IMG/VR virus record: IMGVR_UViG_3300042894_001737
Span: 1-36,634 of that record
Origin: a virus
DNA length: 36,634 nt
Direction: 5' to 3' (one strand)
Below, in pieces: positions 5,750-14,211 of this stretch. How positions within the stretch are numbered: position 1 is the stretch's first letter; each line of letters begins with the position of its first letter. Made by a program: the position numbers and the translations under genes. The notes beneath the pieces were generated by a model. The model saw nothing but the letters and a program-made list of their open reading frames with translations. It did no database searches and was not told the DNA's origin.

Positions 5750-6325
5750 ATGGCTGCTAGAGAGTTACCATCGCCTGAAACCTTGCGCCAGTTGCTCCGG
5801 TACGAACCAGACACGGGCAAGTTGTTTTGGAGAGAGGCCCCGCTTCATCTGTTTCAAGATGGAGCATATTCGGCACAACGACGCCAAGTCACATGGAACG
5901 CCGGGAACGCCGGGAAGGAAGCCCTGTCATACTATGGCGGCGGGAAGACCTACAAACATGGGTCTGTGCAGTGGGTTAAGGTCTACGCGCATCGCGCCAT
6001 TTTGGCGATGGAACTAGACAGGTGGCCGGAGGTTGTTGACCACATCAACGGTGTGAAGTCGGACAACAGGCGCGTCAACTTGCGCGAGGTGACTATTGTG
6101 CAAAATGCCTGCAATACCAAGCTTAGGTCTGACAATTCGTCAGGCCATCACGGAGTTTCGTTTCGCCAGTCTCGTGGGGTGTGGCGGGCGCGTATTCGCC
6201 TAAATGGCATCGAAACCTGCTTAGGTCATTTTGCTGAGAAAGCAGACGCAATTTCAGCCCGCCAAGCAGCCGAAGTCGCGCTGGGGTTTCACGCAAACCA
6301 CGGCAGGGTCACACCCCCACCTTAA
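5750..6325 (+). CDS. HNH endonuclease with AP2 DNA-binding domain
   Basis: This 191-residue protein has an HNH_3-type nuclease core at about 78-122: YAHR with H81, then VVDHING (D97, H98, N100) and the N-R-R-V-N-L motif (about 106-111). An AP2/ERF-like DNA-binding domain follows at 129-185 (SGHHGVSFRQSRGVWRARI to AEKADAISARQAAEVALG). This architecture is typical of free-standing homing endonucleases that spread between phages. I chose the ATG at 5750, preceded by GGAAGGA. A GTG at 5696 would add 18 residues but lies almost at the transcription start. It has its own promoter, and its 3' end converges on and overlaps the last late gene by 17 bp. Confidence 0.85.
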   Translation: MAARELPSPETLRQLLRYEPDTGKLFWREAPLHLFQDGAYSAQRRQVTWNAGNAGKEALSYYGGGKTYKHGSVQWVKVYAHRAILAMELDRWPEVVDHINGVKSDNRRVNLREVTIVQNACNTKLRSDNSSGHHGVSFRQSRGVWRARIRLNGIETCLGHFAEKADAISARQAAEVALGFHANHGRVTPPP

Positions 6326-7427
6326 CCCGCTGGACCTCGCCCTTCGTCCGATGGTAGGTGATGGCCTGCAACTGCGCCCTCGCCGAGTAGGCGTGGCTCA
6401 CCGCGTAGGCGTCCCGCTCCGTCACCGCGCGCAGTTGCTCCCATTGCACCCCGCCGATGTCGGCCGACTTGTGGTGGTGAAGGTGGCCGGTGAACAGGAA
6501 CCGATACTTGGTGCTGCCCCACATCGGCGCGTATTCGTCGGCTAGGAAGAACACCAGCCGCTCGGCCTTGGCCTTGTCGCCGTGGTGCGCCGCAATCATC
6601 ACCTCGCCGAACTGGTGCGCGAAGAACTCGCCCGGGACTTCCTGAACCGTAATGCGCGGGTTTGACCGAAACCGCTGGCTCAACGCAAACAGGATTGCCA
6701 GATAGGCATCGGGATTATGGTTCCCCGGCAAAATCCTGACGATGACGTCCCGGTGTCTGCCCGCGATGGTTTCCGCTGCGATGGCAAGCGTGAGGATGGC
6801 CGTCTGCGTCGTGAGGAAGTAACGCGAACTTGTATCAAGCTGGTGCTTGCTTTTCTGCGTCTGGTTGGTCTGGTCGTTGGCGTGCGTCAGGTCGCCTACG
6901 TCCAGCAGGATAGCCGTGCCGGATGCCGGGGAAGCCGACACGCAGCGGCCCACCCAAGACACGACACGTGCCGCCGCTATCGACAGGTCGTAATCCGCGC
7001 CGGTTTCCTTTCCCCAAGACATGGCGCCCAGGTGGACGTCAGCGAGAGGATAGACGGTCAGGAGGTCGTCATCTGCATATTCCGGGGGAGGTATTGCCGC
7101 GATGGCGGGAACGGCGTCCAGCGCCGCCCTGATGCGCTCTGCGACGTCTTCCGGCTCGGCCTGCTCGATTTTATGATAGACTGAAAAACCCGGCTCGCCG
7201 TCCTTCGGCGGCACCTTCGTCCACATTGAGTGCGGAACCAGCCCCGTGCCGACCGCATCCATCGCTGTCTGTACGGCGCGGTCCCGGTCATTATCACGCC
7301 ACCACATGACGAGCGTGTTCGGCGCGATGCCTAGTTCTTTGGCGGCGGCCCGGAAAGTCCCGCCAGCGGCGAGGTGGCGATTGACCACCTCGCGCCGACG
7401 TTCAGCCTCTCCTTCACGGAGTTGCAT
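6309..7427 (-). CDS. HTH-metallophosphoesterase phage protein
   Basis: This 372-residue protein is the last gene of the late operon. An N-terminal helix-turn-helix (about 10-45, GTFRAAAKELGIAPNTLVMW) is followed by a calcineurin-like phosphoesterase: D130-x-H132 in ADVHLG, GD at 178-179 in GDLTHAND, GNH at 235-237, HHGD at 281-284 and GHLH at 314-317. These are the residues that bind two metal ions. The family hydrolyses phosphodiesters, but phage members have no settled substrate; DNA repair or degradation of signalling nucleotides are possibilities. It overlaps the previous gene by 14 bp. Confidence 0.8.
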   Translation of the reverse strand: MQLREGEAERRREVVNRHLAAGGTFRAAAKELGIAPNTLVMWWRDNDRDRAVQTAMDAVGTGLVPHSMWTKVPPKDGEPGFSVYHKIEQAEPEDVAERIRAALDAVPAIAAIPPPEYADDDLLTVYPLADVHLGAMSWGKETGADYDLSIAAARVVSWVGRCVSASPASGTAILLDVGDLTHANDQTNQTQKSKHQLDTSSRYFLTTQTAILTLAIAAETIAGRHRDVIVRILPGNHNPDAYLAILFALSQRFRSNPRITVQEVPGEFFAHQFGEVMIAAHHGDKAKAERLVFFLADEYAPMWGSTKYRFLFTGHLHHHKSADIGGVQWEQLRAVTERDAYAVSHAYSARAQLQAITYHRTKGEVQRVKVGV

Positions 7428-7797
7428 CGGGCTGCACCGCCGTCAGCCCCATCGCCTGCAGCGCCGCCACCCCATCCATCCCGCCGATAGCCGTCAGCGT
7501 CCCCGGCAACGCCGCCACAGGCTCCACAGCGAACACCAGCGCCGCCTGCGCGCGTCCAGCAGCCGTCATGTCGATGATGCTGTCCATGTCCCATGCGGGC
7601 CTGACGAGGGGCTGTGTAGCGCCTGAGACCCATTCGTCTGAGGCTTCCCAGCTTGCGGCTGCGTACAAGTTGCCGTCAGCGTCCTGCCAGTCGAGGCCCA
7701 TAAATGTTTCGGCGTCTGCCGGGCCATATGCCAAGCACATGGCAAGCTGGTTTGCATCGGCAACAAGGGCCTCAGATGGGGCTGCTACGATCCGCAT
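7414..7797 (-). CDS. Phage protein next to the fibre gene, unknown
   Basis: This 127-residue protein starts at MRIVAAPSEAL, where the ATG overlaps the preceding stop (ATGA) and GAAAGGCGG precedes it. The layout alternates helix and strand, with a tryptophan-rich middle (LDWQDADGNLYAAASWE). No family recognised. Its position right after the receptor-binding candidate suggests a chaperone or accessory of that protein. Confidence 0.65.
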   Translation of the reverse strand: MRIVAAPSEALVADANQLAMCLAYGPADAETFMGLDWQDADGNLYAAASWEASDEWVSGATQPLVRPAWDMDSIIDMTAAGRAQAALVFAVEPVAALPGTLTAIGGMDGVAALQAMGLTAVQPDATP

Positions 7798-8864
7798 CAC
7801 GCACCGCCTTTCGCTGCCAGCCACGCTGTCAAGTCGGTTGTCTCCGTTCCCGTCAGCGCGCGGTTAATCGCCAAATACCCGGACAGCGACAATACTTTGA
7901 GCACGTCTGTAGCCCCGGACAACGACTGCCCGGTTTCGATCGTCACCGTGCCTGCCGAGTTGACATAGGCCACCGTGTATGTGCCAGCCGATGCCGTCCA
8001 GTTCAGTGTATCCAGATCGTCAAACAGATACGACACCGACTGCACCCCGGTTTGAGTAACGTCGTATTGCGTGGTGACGCGCTGGTAGTCTGTGGCGGTG
8101 GAGTTGTGTTCAAACTGCAGCTTTGCGTCAAGAAACTCTCCGCCAACCCAAGTTCGGGACGGACGGTCAGCGGTGTGCGTTGCACCAGCAAGAGCGAATT
8201 GAGGGCTGGATGTGCCGACGCTTGCGCGAGTGTGGGTGACTGAGCATTTCACCGAGCCATCTGGCAGTGTGACCACCAAAGCAGTGACTGCGGTGGCCTT
8301 GCCCACAACAGAAACAGAATCCAAATCAAAGGTTGCGGACGCAATAGGCGAAACGCTTCTGTCGGCTACCCAAGCATACCGATTCCGCCCAGCGGTTGAC
8401 GGGAACGTGGCGCTTATTGTTACCGCGCTTGCTGGCGCAGACGCAGAGGTAGTTTCAACATATGCTGCACCTGTAGCCGCGTTTGCGGTTATCCGCTGCC
8501 CGGACGCTGTGACCCCGCTTTTAGTCCAGCCGCCAGACCCAAGCGCAACGCTATAATCCTCACTCCACGTCAGCAAATTCCGCCGCCCACCCAGTGGCAC
8601 CACACCGTATGTCGGGCGGGATGCGGCTGTGGCTTGCGTGGCGTTATTCCCTCGGCCCGACTTGTCGTTCATGCGCGCCACGGTGTTGCCCGGCGTCGTC
8701 ACGGGGGTGGTGCCAGCGGTGTCGGTGAACAGCGTCGGCAAATCCGAGGGGTCGTACCAGACGCCGGGTTCGGCGAGGGCGAAGAGGGCGGAGGGGGAGA
8801 AGGCCCGCCCCCGCCGTGGCCCGAACGGGCTGCGAATGCCGTCGAGGGGGCTGATATCAAGCAT
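7797..8864 (-). CDS. Tail fibre / receptor-binding protein with lectin-like domain (probable)
   Basis: This 355-residue protein begins MLDISPLDGIRSPFG; the ATG at 8864 overlaps the preceding gene by 8 bp. The segment GVWYDPSDLPTLFTDTAGTT through 'DKSGRGNNATQ' (about 35-85) resembles a unit I know from Rhodobacterales phage tail and surface proteins. The middle is strand-rich and may form a jelly-roll carbohydrate-binding domain. It lies after the lysis genes, where late-acting host-recognition proteins are often placed. The specific receptor cannot be read from sequence. Confidence 0.7.
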   Translation of the reverse strand: MLDISPLDGIRSPFGPRRGRAFSPSALFALAEPGVWYDPSDLPTLFTDTAGTTPVTTPGNTVARMNDKSGRGNNATQATAASRPTYGVVPLGGRRNLLTWSEDYSVALGSGGWTKSGVTASGQRITANAATGAAYVETTSASAPASAVTISATFPSTAGRNRYAWVADRSVSPIASATFDLDSVSVVGKATAVTALVVTLPDGSVKCSVTHTRASVGTSSPQFALAGATHTADRPSRTWVGGEFLDAKLQFEHNSTATDYQRVTTQYDVTQTGVQSVSYLFDDLDTLNWTASAGTYTVAYVNSAGTVTIETGQSLSGATDVLKVLSLSGYLAINRALTGTETTDLTAWLAAKGGA

Positions 8865-9141
8865 TCGACACCACCACCTGCGCGCCACCGTCGGCGAACA
8901 CATAAACGCGATTGACGCCGGAAACGCCGGGAAACAGGTCCGCCAACGCGACGTTGCGCTCGCCCTGGCCCGGGTTGTAACGCAGTGCGCCGGCAAGGTG
9001 CGTCGGTGCGGTTGCGCCAACGGTGCCTTTGACGCGGACGAAGTTGCCCGAAATGTTCTGGAACGTGATGGTGGTCACGTTGCCATCCGTGATTTGCGTC
9101 CAAGTTGCGGCGGGGATATCAACTGTCGTGTTCTGGGCCAT
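8857..9141 (-). CDS. Small beta-rich virion-associated protein (probable)
   Basis: This 94-residue protein consists mostly of strands (NTTVDIPAATWTQITD, TTITFQNISGNFVRVKG, NRVYVFADGGAQVVVSN). This looks like a single beta-sandwich of the kind that decorates heads or tails. A GGAGCG ribosome site and the shared leader TGAATGGAGCG precede the start. The same leader occurs before the coiled-coil lysis gene at 10117. Function unproven. Confidence 0.65.
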   Translation of the reverse strand: MAQNTTVDIPAATWTQITDGNVTTITFQNISGNFVRVKGTVGATAPTHLAGALRYNPGQGERNVALADLFPGVSGVNRVYVFADGGAQVVVSNA

Positions 9142-9192
9142 GGGGTCGCTCCATTCATTGAGGATGCAGGAAGTTGTTCAGTCGTGGCGGGG

Positions 9193-9396
9193 CTACTTGG
9201 CCGCCCACCCCTTGCGGACGGCCAGCGCCCACGCGGTTTCAGTGCCAGCGCCAAGCGCCAGGCCGATGAGGCCGATAACCTCCGGGTCACGCGAAAGCTG
9301 CGCGCCGAGTTCGGGGGCGATGAACCCGACGGTCATCAGGGCCGACGACAGATAGCGGGCGAGAACGCGCGCCAATTGCGGGAGGAAGGGCTGCAT
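9193..9396 (-). CDS. Putative holin, two membrane segments
   Basis: This 67-residue protein has two hydrophobic stretches (about 13-31 and 40-59) separated by a short acidic turn (PELGAQLSRDPE), and a basic C-terminus (VRKGWAAK). It directly follows the endolysin gene and overlaps nothing essential. Size and topology fit a class II holin that makes holes in the inner membrane to release the endolysin. AAAGGA lies 7 nt before the ATG. Assignment rests on topology and neighbourhood. Confidence 0.7.
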   Translation of the reverse strand: MQPFLPQLARVLARYLSSALMTVGFIAPELGAQLSRDPEVIGLIGLALGAGTETAWALAVRKGWAAK

Positions 9397-9407
9397 GTCG
9401 TATCCTT

Positions 9408-9809
9408 TCAGGCGGGATATTTGCTGCGGTGAAGTTCGTAATGCGGGAAGTCCCAGCCCCAATCGCCACCCCATTCAAACGGGACGTTTTCGGCTGCGAA
9501 GGCTGCCGCGATGTGCGTGTTCAGCCGGCGCATGAGCGGGACGTTGAACATTTCAGCCGTCTCAATCTTGCCGTCCTTGTCCAAGTCCAAGAGCGGGCAG
9601 AGGTCCACGGCGTGGCCCGTCAGGTGGCGGGAGTTCATCGTCTTCGACGCCCCGGCAGCGACAAGCTGCTTCTGCCGTTCCTTGGTGCGCAGCCCTTCGA
9701 TGACAACGAAATCGATGGGGCTATCCTTCAGCGCCCTGTCGAGCGCCCGGCGCAAATCCGGGTGAATGCCCCACAAGCTGCGAAGGCTGCGCGCGGACCA
9801 GGCCCTCAT
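9408..9809 (-). CDS. Endolysin, M15 family L-Ala-D-Glu / D,D-peptidase
   Basis: This 133-residue zinc peptidase should cleave the peptide cross-links of peptidoglycan at lysis. It carries SRHLTGHAVD (60-69), supplying zinc ligands H62 and D69, and FPHYEL (121-126) with the third ligand H123. A D-x-D-x-D-G calcium-like loop (DLDKDGK, 75-81) is present. The length matches the T5-type single-domain endolysins. It has no signal peptide, so it needs the holin. The start overlaps the preceding stop as ATGA. Confidence 0.9.
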   Translation of the reverse strand: MRAWSARSLRSLWGIHPDLRRALDRALKDSPIDFVVIEGLRTKERQKQLVAAGASKTMNSRHLTGHAVDLCPLLDLDKDGKIETAEMFNVPLMRRLNTHIAAAFAAENVPFEWGGDWGWDFPHYELHRSKYPA

Positions 9810-10117
9810 GGCTTGGCCCCGATAAGGTCGCGCAGAAGCTGGTTCGTCTGCTTGGTTTCTTCTTTGAGTTCCGCGATAGCGTCCTGCACCGACTGCAGTT
9901 GCGCCCCGACAGTTGCGGCCCCGACGGCCATCCGCTGCGTCTGGCCTTCGACTTCCTTCAGCCGGGTGTCCTGCTGCTCAATCGCCCCGTTCGCCCGGTC
10001 CACGTCGGCGCGGACATTGGCGAGGAAGAAAGACACGGCAACAGTCTGCACGACGACAGTAATGCAGACGGCCAGCCATGCCGGCAAAGTCTGGTGCCAT
10101 TTCGGGGATTCCGGCAT
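9806..10117 (-). CDS. Membrane-anchored coiled-coil protein of the lysis cassette
   Basis: This 103-residue protein has one N-terminal membrane helix (about 12-34, LPAWLAVCITVVVQTVAVSF) followed by a long coiled coil (about 40-95, DRANGAIEQQDTRLKEVEG onward). This topology fits an inner-membrane spanin or an XhlA-like accessory of the holin. I prefer the ATG at 10117, 6 nt after GGAG; an ATG at 10129 in the same frame would add four residues. A terminator lies just upstream of the gene (10138-10169). Confidence 0.7.
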   Translation of the reverse strand: MPESPKWHQTLPAWLAVCITVVVQTVAVSFFLANVRADVDRANGAIEQQDTRLKEVEGQTQRMAVGAATVGAQLQSVQDAIAELKEETKQTNQLLRDLIGAKP

Positions 10118-10137
10118 GTCGCGCTCCATTCATTTGG

Positions 10138-10169
10138 GCATGAAAAAACCCGCGCGAGGCGGGCTGTGC
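10138..10169 (-). terminator. Intra-operon terminator before the lysis genes
   Basis: On the minus strand, CCCGC-CTCGC-GCGGG (10163-10149) is followed by six T (10148-10143). It sits between the tail protein gene ending at 10188 and the lysis cassette beginning at 10117. The 32-nt element is nearly identical to the one at 107-138. There is too little room for a promoter behind it, so lysis genes would depend on read-through or antitermination. Confidence 0.8.
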
Positions 10170-10187
10170 GTGGTTATGTGGGTGGCG

Positions 10188-10640
10188 TCAGGCTTCGATA
10201 AGCGCCGCAGCGAGGAACAGTTCGTCCAGCGCCTCATCGTCCAGCCCCAGCGCCGGGGCCAGCGCGTTCATCATAGGCGAGGTGCGGCGGAACACCTGGG
10301 CGTTCTGCCAGGCGATAACCGTCAGCCCGCCAGCCGCTGTGACTGCCGCTTCTGCGTCGTCCAGCTTGCCCGCCGTATAGAGCGCGGCGATGGCCTGAAA
10401 GCGCGAGACTTCCGCCGTCGCCCGCCAAGCGGCGAGGACTTCTGCTTCCGTCAGGGCGACAGGAAACACCGCCTGCGGGACGCCTTCGCTGTCGGGCGTG
10501 ATGGTTGCGCCTTGTTCCTGCGCGGCCATGAGTTCCGCGTGATATTCCGCGTCAATCTCAATCAGGTCGGTCGGCGGGTTTGCATAGACGACATCAGACG
10601 CGAAGAAGCCGCGACGGTCGGGGCTGTATGAAATGCTCAT
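10188..10640 (-). CDS. Tail fibre assembly-like protein
   Basis: This 150-residue protein starts at MSISYSPDRRGFF, 2 bp after the fibre gene. An N-terminal strand region is followed by 'IEIDAEYHAELMAAQEQGATI', a layout typical of tail-fibre assembly proteins: short strand, helix, then a hinge with 'P-D-x-E-G-x-P'. The C-terminal half is helical and alanine-rich. Such chaperones help the fibre fold or attach. The gene pair fibre plus assembly protein supports the call. Confidence 0.65.
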   Translation of the reverse strand: MSISYSPDRRGFFASDVVYANPPTDLIEIDAEYHAELMAAQEQGATITPDSEGVPQAVFPVALTEAEVLAAWRATAEVSRFQAIAALYTAGKLDDAEAAVTAAGGLTVIAWQNAQVFRRTSPMMNALAPALGLDDEALDELFLAAALIEA

Positions 10641-10642
10641 GC

Positions 10643-11236
10643 TCAGTACCCCAAGGCCAGCCAAGATGCCGCGACTGCGCCAGATGTGTTGCTGTTGTTC
10701 GTGACGTTGAAGCCACTAGTTCCTTCGCTTCGCGTTCCGACACTAAACACTGACGAGTTGTTCGCAGTCGGGCGTGGCGTTGCAAAAGCTGCAATTATGG
10801 CGTTCGGAAATGTCAGCGGGAGAGTCACAAACACGTTCCCGCTGCCTGCGATAGTAGCAGTGAACCCGCTTTGCAGAATGAGGCCGCCCGGGAATTGTTG
10901 CCAGGTTGGCGCGCCAAGCGACTTTGCGAAACCCAGCATCGTTTGCAGTTGCGCCACTGTAACGGCAGTTTCCGCCGCCGCCGACCCCGTCGGGTTCCCG
11001 CGCAGCGTGTTTGCGGCGACAGTGTCGAACGAGACGTCAACCCATGCCGTATTCGCGTTGTTGCGCCGCTTAAGAATAAGCGTTGTGGTGTCGAACCACG
11101 TCATGCCCGCAACTGTCGGGGACGGTGCCGCCGCGCCGCTGCTGTTGGACTGCAGCGCCGCAAGCGCGGCATTGACAGCCGTGCGGAAGGCCGAGCCGCC
11201 GCTGTTGGGAATCGTCCAGTTTGTAAGCTGAGCCAT
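10643..11236 (-). CDS. Tail fibre protein with gp53-like C-terminus
   Basis: This 197-residue protein has an N-terminal segment (MAQLTNWTIPNSGGSAFRT) like phage proteins that attach to the tail tip. A middle linker (to about residue 100) is followed by a strand-rich C-terminal domain with 'PGGLILQSG' (about 117-125) and 'LPLTFPNAIIAAFAT', the pattern of putative gp53-like tail fibre C-termini. Start and stop overlap by one base with the J-like gene (TAATG). Likely a side fibre or tip fibre. Confidence 0.7.
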   Translation of the reverse strand: MAQLTNWTIPNSGGSAFRTAVNAALAALQSNSSGAAAPSPTVAGMTWFDTTTLILKRRNNANTAWVDVSFDTVAANTLRGNPTGSAAAETAVTVAQLQTMLGFAKSLGAPTWQQFPGGLILQSGFTATIAGSGNVFVTLPLTFPNAIIAAFATPRPTANNSSVFSVGTRSEGTSGFNVTNNSNTSGAVAASWLALGY

Positions 11237-13818
11237 TATATAACCTCATCGGCGACAAGCCGCAGTTGTGAGACGACGGGCGTGAAGCTGGCGTCGTTTG
11301 ATGTGAGTATCGCGCGGGCTTGCACGCCCCAGGCCGAGGTTTCGGTATTCTCGACGCGGCCCCAGTCCGACCAGACGGGCGACCCGGCGGGGCTTGTCTG
11401 CGTCGTGCGGAATTCCACTTCGACGTCCACTTCGCCGCCGTCCACGCCGTCGAACGAAAGCCAGTCGTCGATGTTGCCGGTGCGGGTATCAATCTGGTCG
11501 AAGACATTGTCCGAAACCATGTCGATGACCGACCGCAGCCGCATTCGCTTCACAAGTCCGGCGTTGATGCCCGTTGCGAACGTGTAGGTGCCTGTCGGGA
11601 GTATCCCGCCTTCGAAGTCAATGTCGGCAACCGCGTCCACGTCGGCCCAGGTGTCAATCTGGCCGCTGCTGTCCAGCTTCAGCGTTGAGCCGACAAGGGT
11701 GACGCCCGACTTCGCGCCGGTAAAGGTTGCGTCTTCCTGCAGCGTGGCAATGCCGGTGTAGCCAATCGCCGTCGCGCCGCTGGTGGAGATGACGACGCTT
11801 GGCCCGTAGTTGTCGCCGCTGTCGCGGGCGCGCAGGACATATGCGCCGGGCTTAAGGGGAACGACGGCAATGGCCGTTGAGCCGGGAACTTCGTCCATGC
11901 TGACGGCATTGGCGAAGCTGGGCGAGGATGCCGCCGAATGCCGGATGATGATTGTGCCGCCATATCTGACGTCAAGATCCGGGTGCAGCGTCCATTTCAG
12001 GACTGCCAGCCCGCCCGCCGTCTGCAGCGTGAGGCCGGTAATTGCGGCAGGCAGCGCGCCCAGGCCAGACACCTCAAGCGCGCATGACGCGAAGGCCGAC
12101 GACACGCCGAGCCGCGAGATAGCCTTGACGCGGAATTCCCATTGCCCCGGCGTCCAGTCCAATAGCGTGAACGACAGGTTTTCCGTCCTGCCCTGGCGAA
12201 CCCAAGCGCCCCCGTTTACGCGGGCGTCGATGATATACTGGTCAACGTAAGGCGACGTCGAGCGCGGCCAAGTGAGGGCAACTTGCGTCTTCACCCCTGC
12301 CCCGTCGCGCGTCAGATAGAGGCTTTCGGCGGCGGTGGGGGAACCCGGTGGGGTGACTTTGAAGGCGTTCGGCAGCGTCGTGCGCGGGGCTGCGGCGTAT
12401 ATCTGGAATTCGCTTGAGGCCCAGTCATAGACCAGCGGCGAGGTTTCGCGCAGCGTCAACTGCGGCGCAATCACGGCCCCGGCCTCGCCGCTGCTGAGTT
12501 GCAGGTTCACGGCCGCGACGTCGAACGGCTTTGCTGAGAAGCCCCACCGCGCATAGTCCAGCGTCACGGTATCGCCGACCGTCGCCAGCCAGGCGCGCAG
12601 CTTGCCGTCGATTTGAACCGTCATTTGCCGGCGGTTGCGCTCAAGTTCAATCTTGGCGAGGCGCTGTGCCATTGATGCCGAAATCGTGAAGGGCAGCGTG
12701 ATGTCGCGCCAGACAACGTCACCGCCGTCTTCCGTGATGTAAGCCGCCGACTGATACGCCGGAAAATCGTCTGCTACCCAGTCGTTATCGGGCGAAACGA
12801 AAGTACCGCGTACAGCGTTGAAGTTCTGCGCCCGGCTGATGCGCGTGGCGACGGACAGGCCCGCCTCGGTGCAGTCGTCCGCCGTCAGGGCAAGCGTCGG
12901 CGTCCGGTAGGCTCCGGCATAGATGTGCCACTGCCCCGCCTGCCAGCCGCAGGTCCCGGCCATTGCCGTCAGCAGCCCTTCAATGACTTCTTGCGGCGCA
13001 ACGCTGGTGTCGATGAGGCCGTTGCAGGTATAGCGCCGCTCCGTGCCGCCGCCCACCTTGGCAACCGTTTCGTCGCAGACGTTCGCCGCCTCAATCAAAT
13101 CGGCTTCGTTTATCCCGTCGGCCGCCCCGATTTCAGCGCCCAGGCCGTAGATTGGGTCGGCCATGTAGTCCGCAAGGCACAGCGCCGGGTTGGTCTTATA
13201 GCTGCGCGAACCCGTGCGCGGGTCAAGGATGTCTTTCTTGCCTTTGACGTAGACGGATACGTTCGGGATTCCATTGGGATAGATGTCGGGATTGAAGCCG
13301 AAGTTGAGGAATATCGCCGCCCGGTTCTGCAGCTTGTGCGCGGTTGTCCAGAGTTCGGGGGACGCAGCCCGCAGCGAGGCAAACGCGCCGCCGGTTCCGG
13401 TGCCAGTGTGCTTTTCATAGGACAGCCAGCCGACGTATCGCCCAACCACGTTGCCGTCGAAGTCGATTGCCAGTTCGCCGTTCAGGTAGACCGAGCCAAT
13501 CATTTCGACCGGGTGCGCTGCGAGGGCGATGACCATGTCGAGCGCTTGGTCCGTGATGCCCCCAGCGTCGCGCGTGTTCAGGAAAACAATCGTGCCGCCG
13601 ACAACCGCTTCGCCGTAGATGATTTTGTGCGGCGCGATGGGCTGGCGCGACGTAACCGTGCGGCCCTTCATTGTCCCGGTATCGACGTTCTTCCGCGTCA
13701 GCGCTGCTGCTGCGGTGGACAGCAAAAGCGAAGCGCCGAGGTTGACGACGAAGCCGGCCAAGACGCTGGACGCGGCAAAGGTTGAAATCGCGGCGAACGC
13801 GGCGGCAAGAAACGGCAT
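11236..13818 (-). CDS. Tail tip / host-specificity protein J-like
   Basis: This 860-residue protein, the largest of the late operon, begins with a hydrophobic helix region (1-40). The conserved tip-protein start follows: a poly-Ala stretch and 'TSRQPIAPHKIIYGEAVVGG' (about 57-76), then 'TNPALCLADYM' and 'GLGAEIGAADGINEADL' typical of the central J/gpS-like hub. The C-terminal half (about 500-780) carries fibronectin-III-like repeats (PTAAESLYLTRDGAGVKTQV and 'VDQYIIDARVNGGAW'). It probably forms the central tail fibre that touches the receptor. Starts 1 bp upstream of the NlpC-like gene end. Confidence 0.85.
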   Translation of the reverse strand: MPFLAAAFAAISTFAASSVLAGFVVNLGASLLLSTAAAALTRKNVDTGTMKGRTVTSRQPIAPHKIIYGEAVVGGTIVFLNTRDAGGITDQALDMVIALAAHPVEMIGSVYLNGELAIDFDGNVVGRYVGWLSYEKHTGTGTGGAFASLRAASPELWTTAHKLQNRAAIFLNFGFNPDIYPNGIPNVSVYVKGKKDILDPRTGSRSYKTNPALCLADYMADPIYGLGAEIGAADGINEADLIEAANVCDETVAKVGGGTERRYTCNGLIDTSVAPQEVIEGLLTAMAGTCGWQAGQWHIYAGAYRTPTLALTADDCTEAGLSVATRISRAQNFNAVRGTFVSPDNDWVADDFPAYQSAAYITEDGGDVVWRDITLPFTISASMAQRLAKIELERNRRQMTVQIDGKLRAWLATVGDTVTLDYARWGFSAKPFDVAAVNLQLSSGEAGAVIAPQLTLRETSPLVYDWASSEFQIYAAAPRTTLPNAFKVTPPGSPTAAESLYLTRDGAGVKTQVALTWPRSTSPYVDQYIIDARVNGGAWVRQGRTENLSFTLLDWTPGQWEFRVKAISRLGVSSAFASCALEVSGLGALPAAITGLTLQTAGGLAVLKWTLHPDLDVRYGGTIIIRHSAASSPSFANAVSMDEVPGSTAIAVVPLKPGAYVLRARDSGDNYGPSVVISTSGATAIGYTGIATLQEDATFTGAKSGVTLVGSTLKLDSSGQIDTWADVDAVADIDFEGGILPTGTYTFATGINAGLVKRMRLRSVIDMVSDNVFDQIDTRTGNIDDWLSFDGVDGGEVDVEVEFRTTQTSPAGSPVWSDWGRVENTETSAWGVQARAILTSNDASFTPVVSQLRLVADEVI

Positions 13819-14211
13819 TCAAACCCTCCAGGCGGCGCGGCAGGACGACAATGGCCGCAGGGTGGCCCCCAGCGGCGCGAGAAACAGCCCGTGAGGGCCT
13901 ATGCAGACACCGAGCGCGTCATCGTCCCCGGCAAGCACCAGGTCGCCGCGCTGCGCTGTTTTAGGCGGTATCGGCGGCCCCATGACGCGGCAGGCCAGCC
14001 CTTCGACGGACGACACGCCGAGACGCCGCAGCATTCGCGCCGCGCCCCGTGCCGTGCTGTAGCGTCCGCGCCATTCCGCAGCCGCGTCGATGCCGGTGAG
14101 CTGGCGCCGCACGTCGAACGCCCATGTGGCGCAGTCGCGCGAACCCCATGCGAAAGGTGCAGTGTCGGCAATGGCCGCGTGCAGCACTGCCTCCCAGCCG
14201 TGCCTACGCAT
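13819..14211 (-). CDS. DUF6950 / NlpC-P60-like tail peptidase
   Basis: This 130-residue protein starts MRRHGWEAVLHAAI. It has the conserved 'FAWGSRDCATWAFD' (about 20-33) with a candidate catalytic cysteine, then 'RGDLVLAGDD' and 'ALGVCIGPHGLF', the layout of small phage-tail cysteine peptidases and of the corresponding GTA protein. Such proteins sit at the tail tip and help the phage cross peptidoglycan. It overlaps the previous gene by 8 bp. Confidence 0.75.
   Translation of the reverse strand: MRRHGWEAVLHAAIADTAPFAWGSRDCATWAFDVRRQLTGIDAAAEWRGRYSTARGAARMLRRLGVSSVEGLACRVMGPPIPPKTAQRGDLVLAGDDDALGVCIGPHGLFLAPLGATLRPLSSCRAAWRV

Noticed and set aside
12925-13785. 286-residue plus-strand frame opposite the J-like gene
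   Set aside because: Antisense shadow of a well-supported tail gene.
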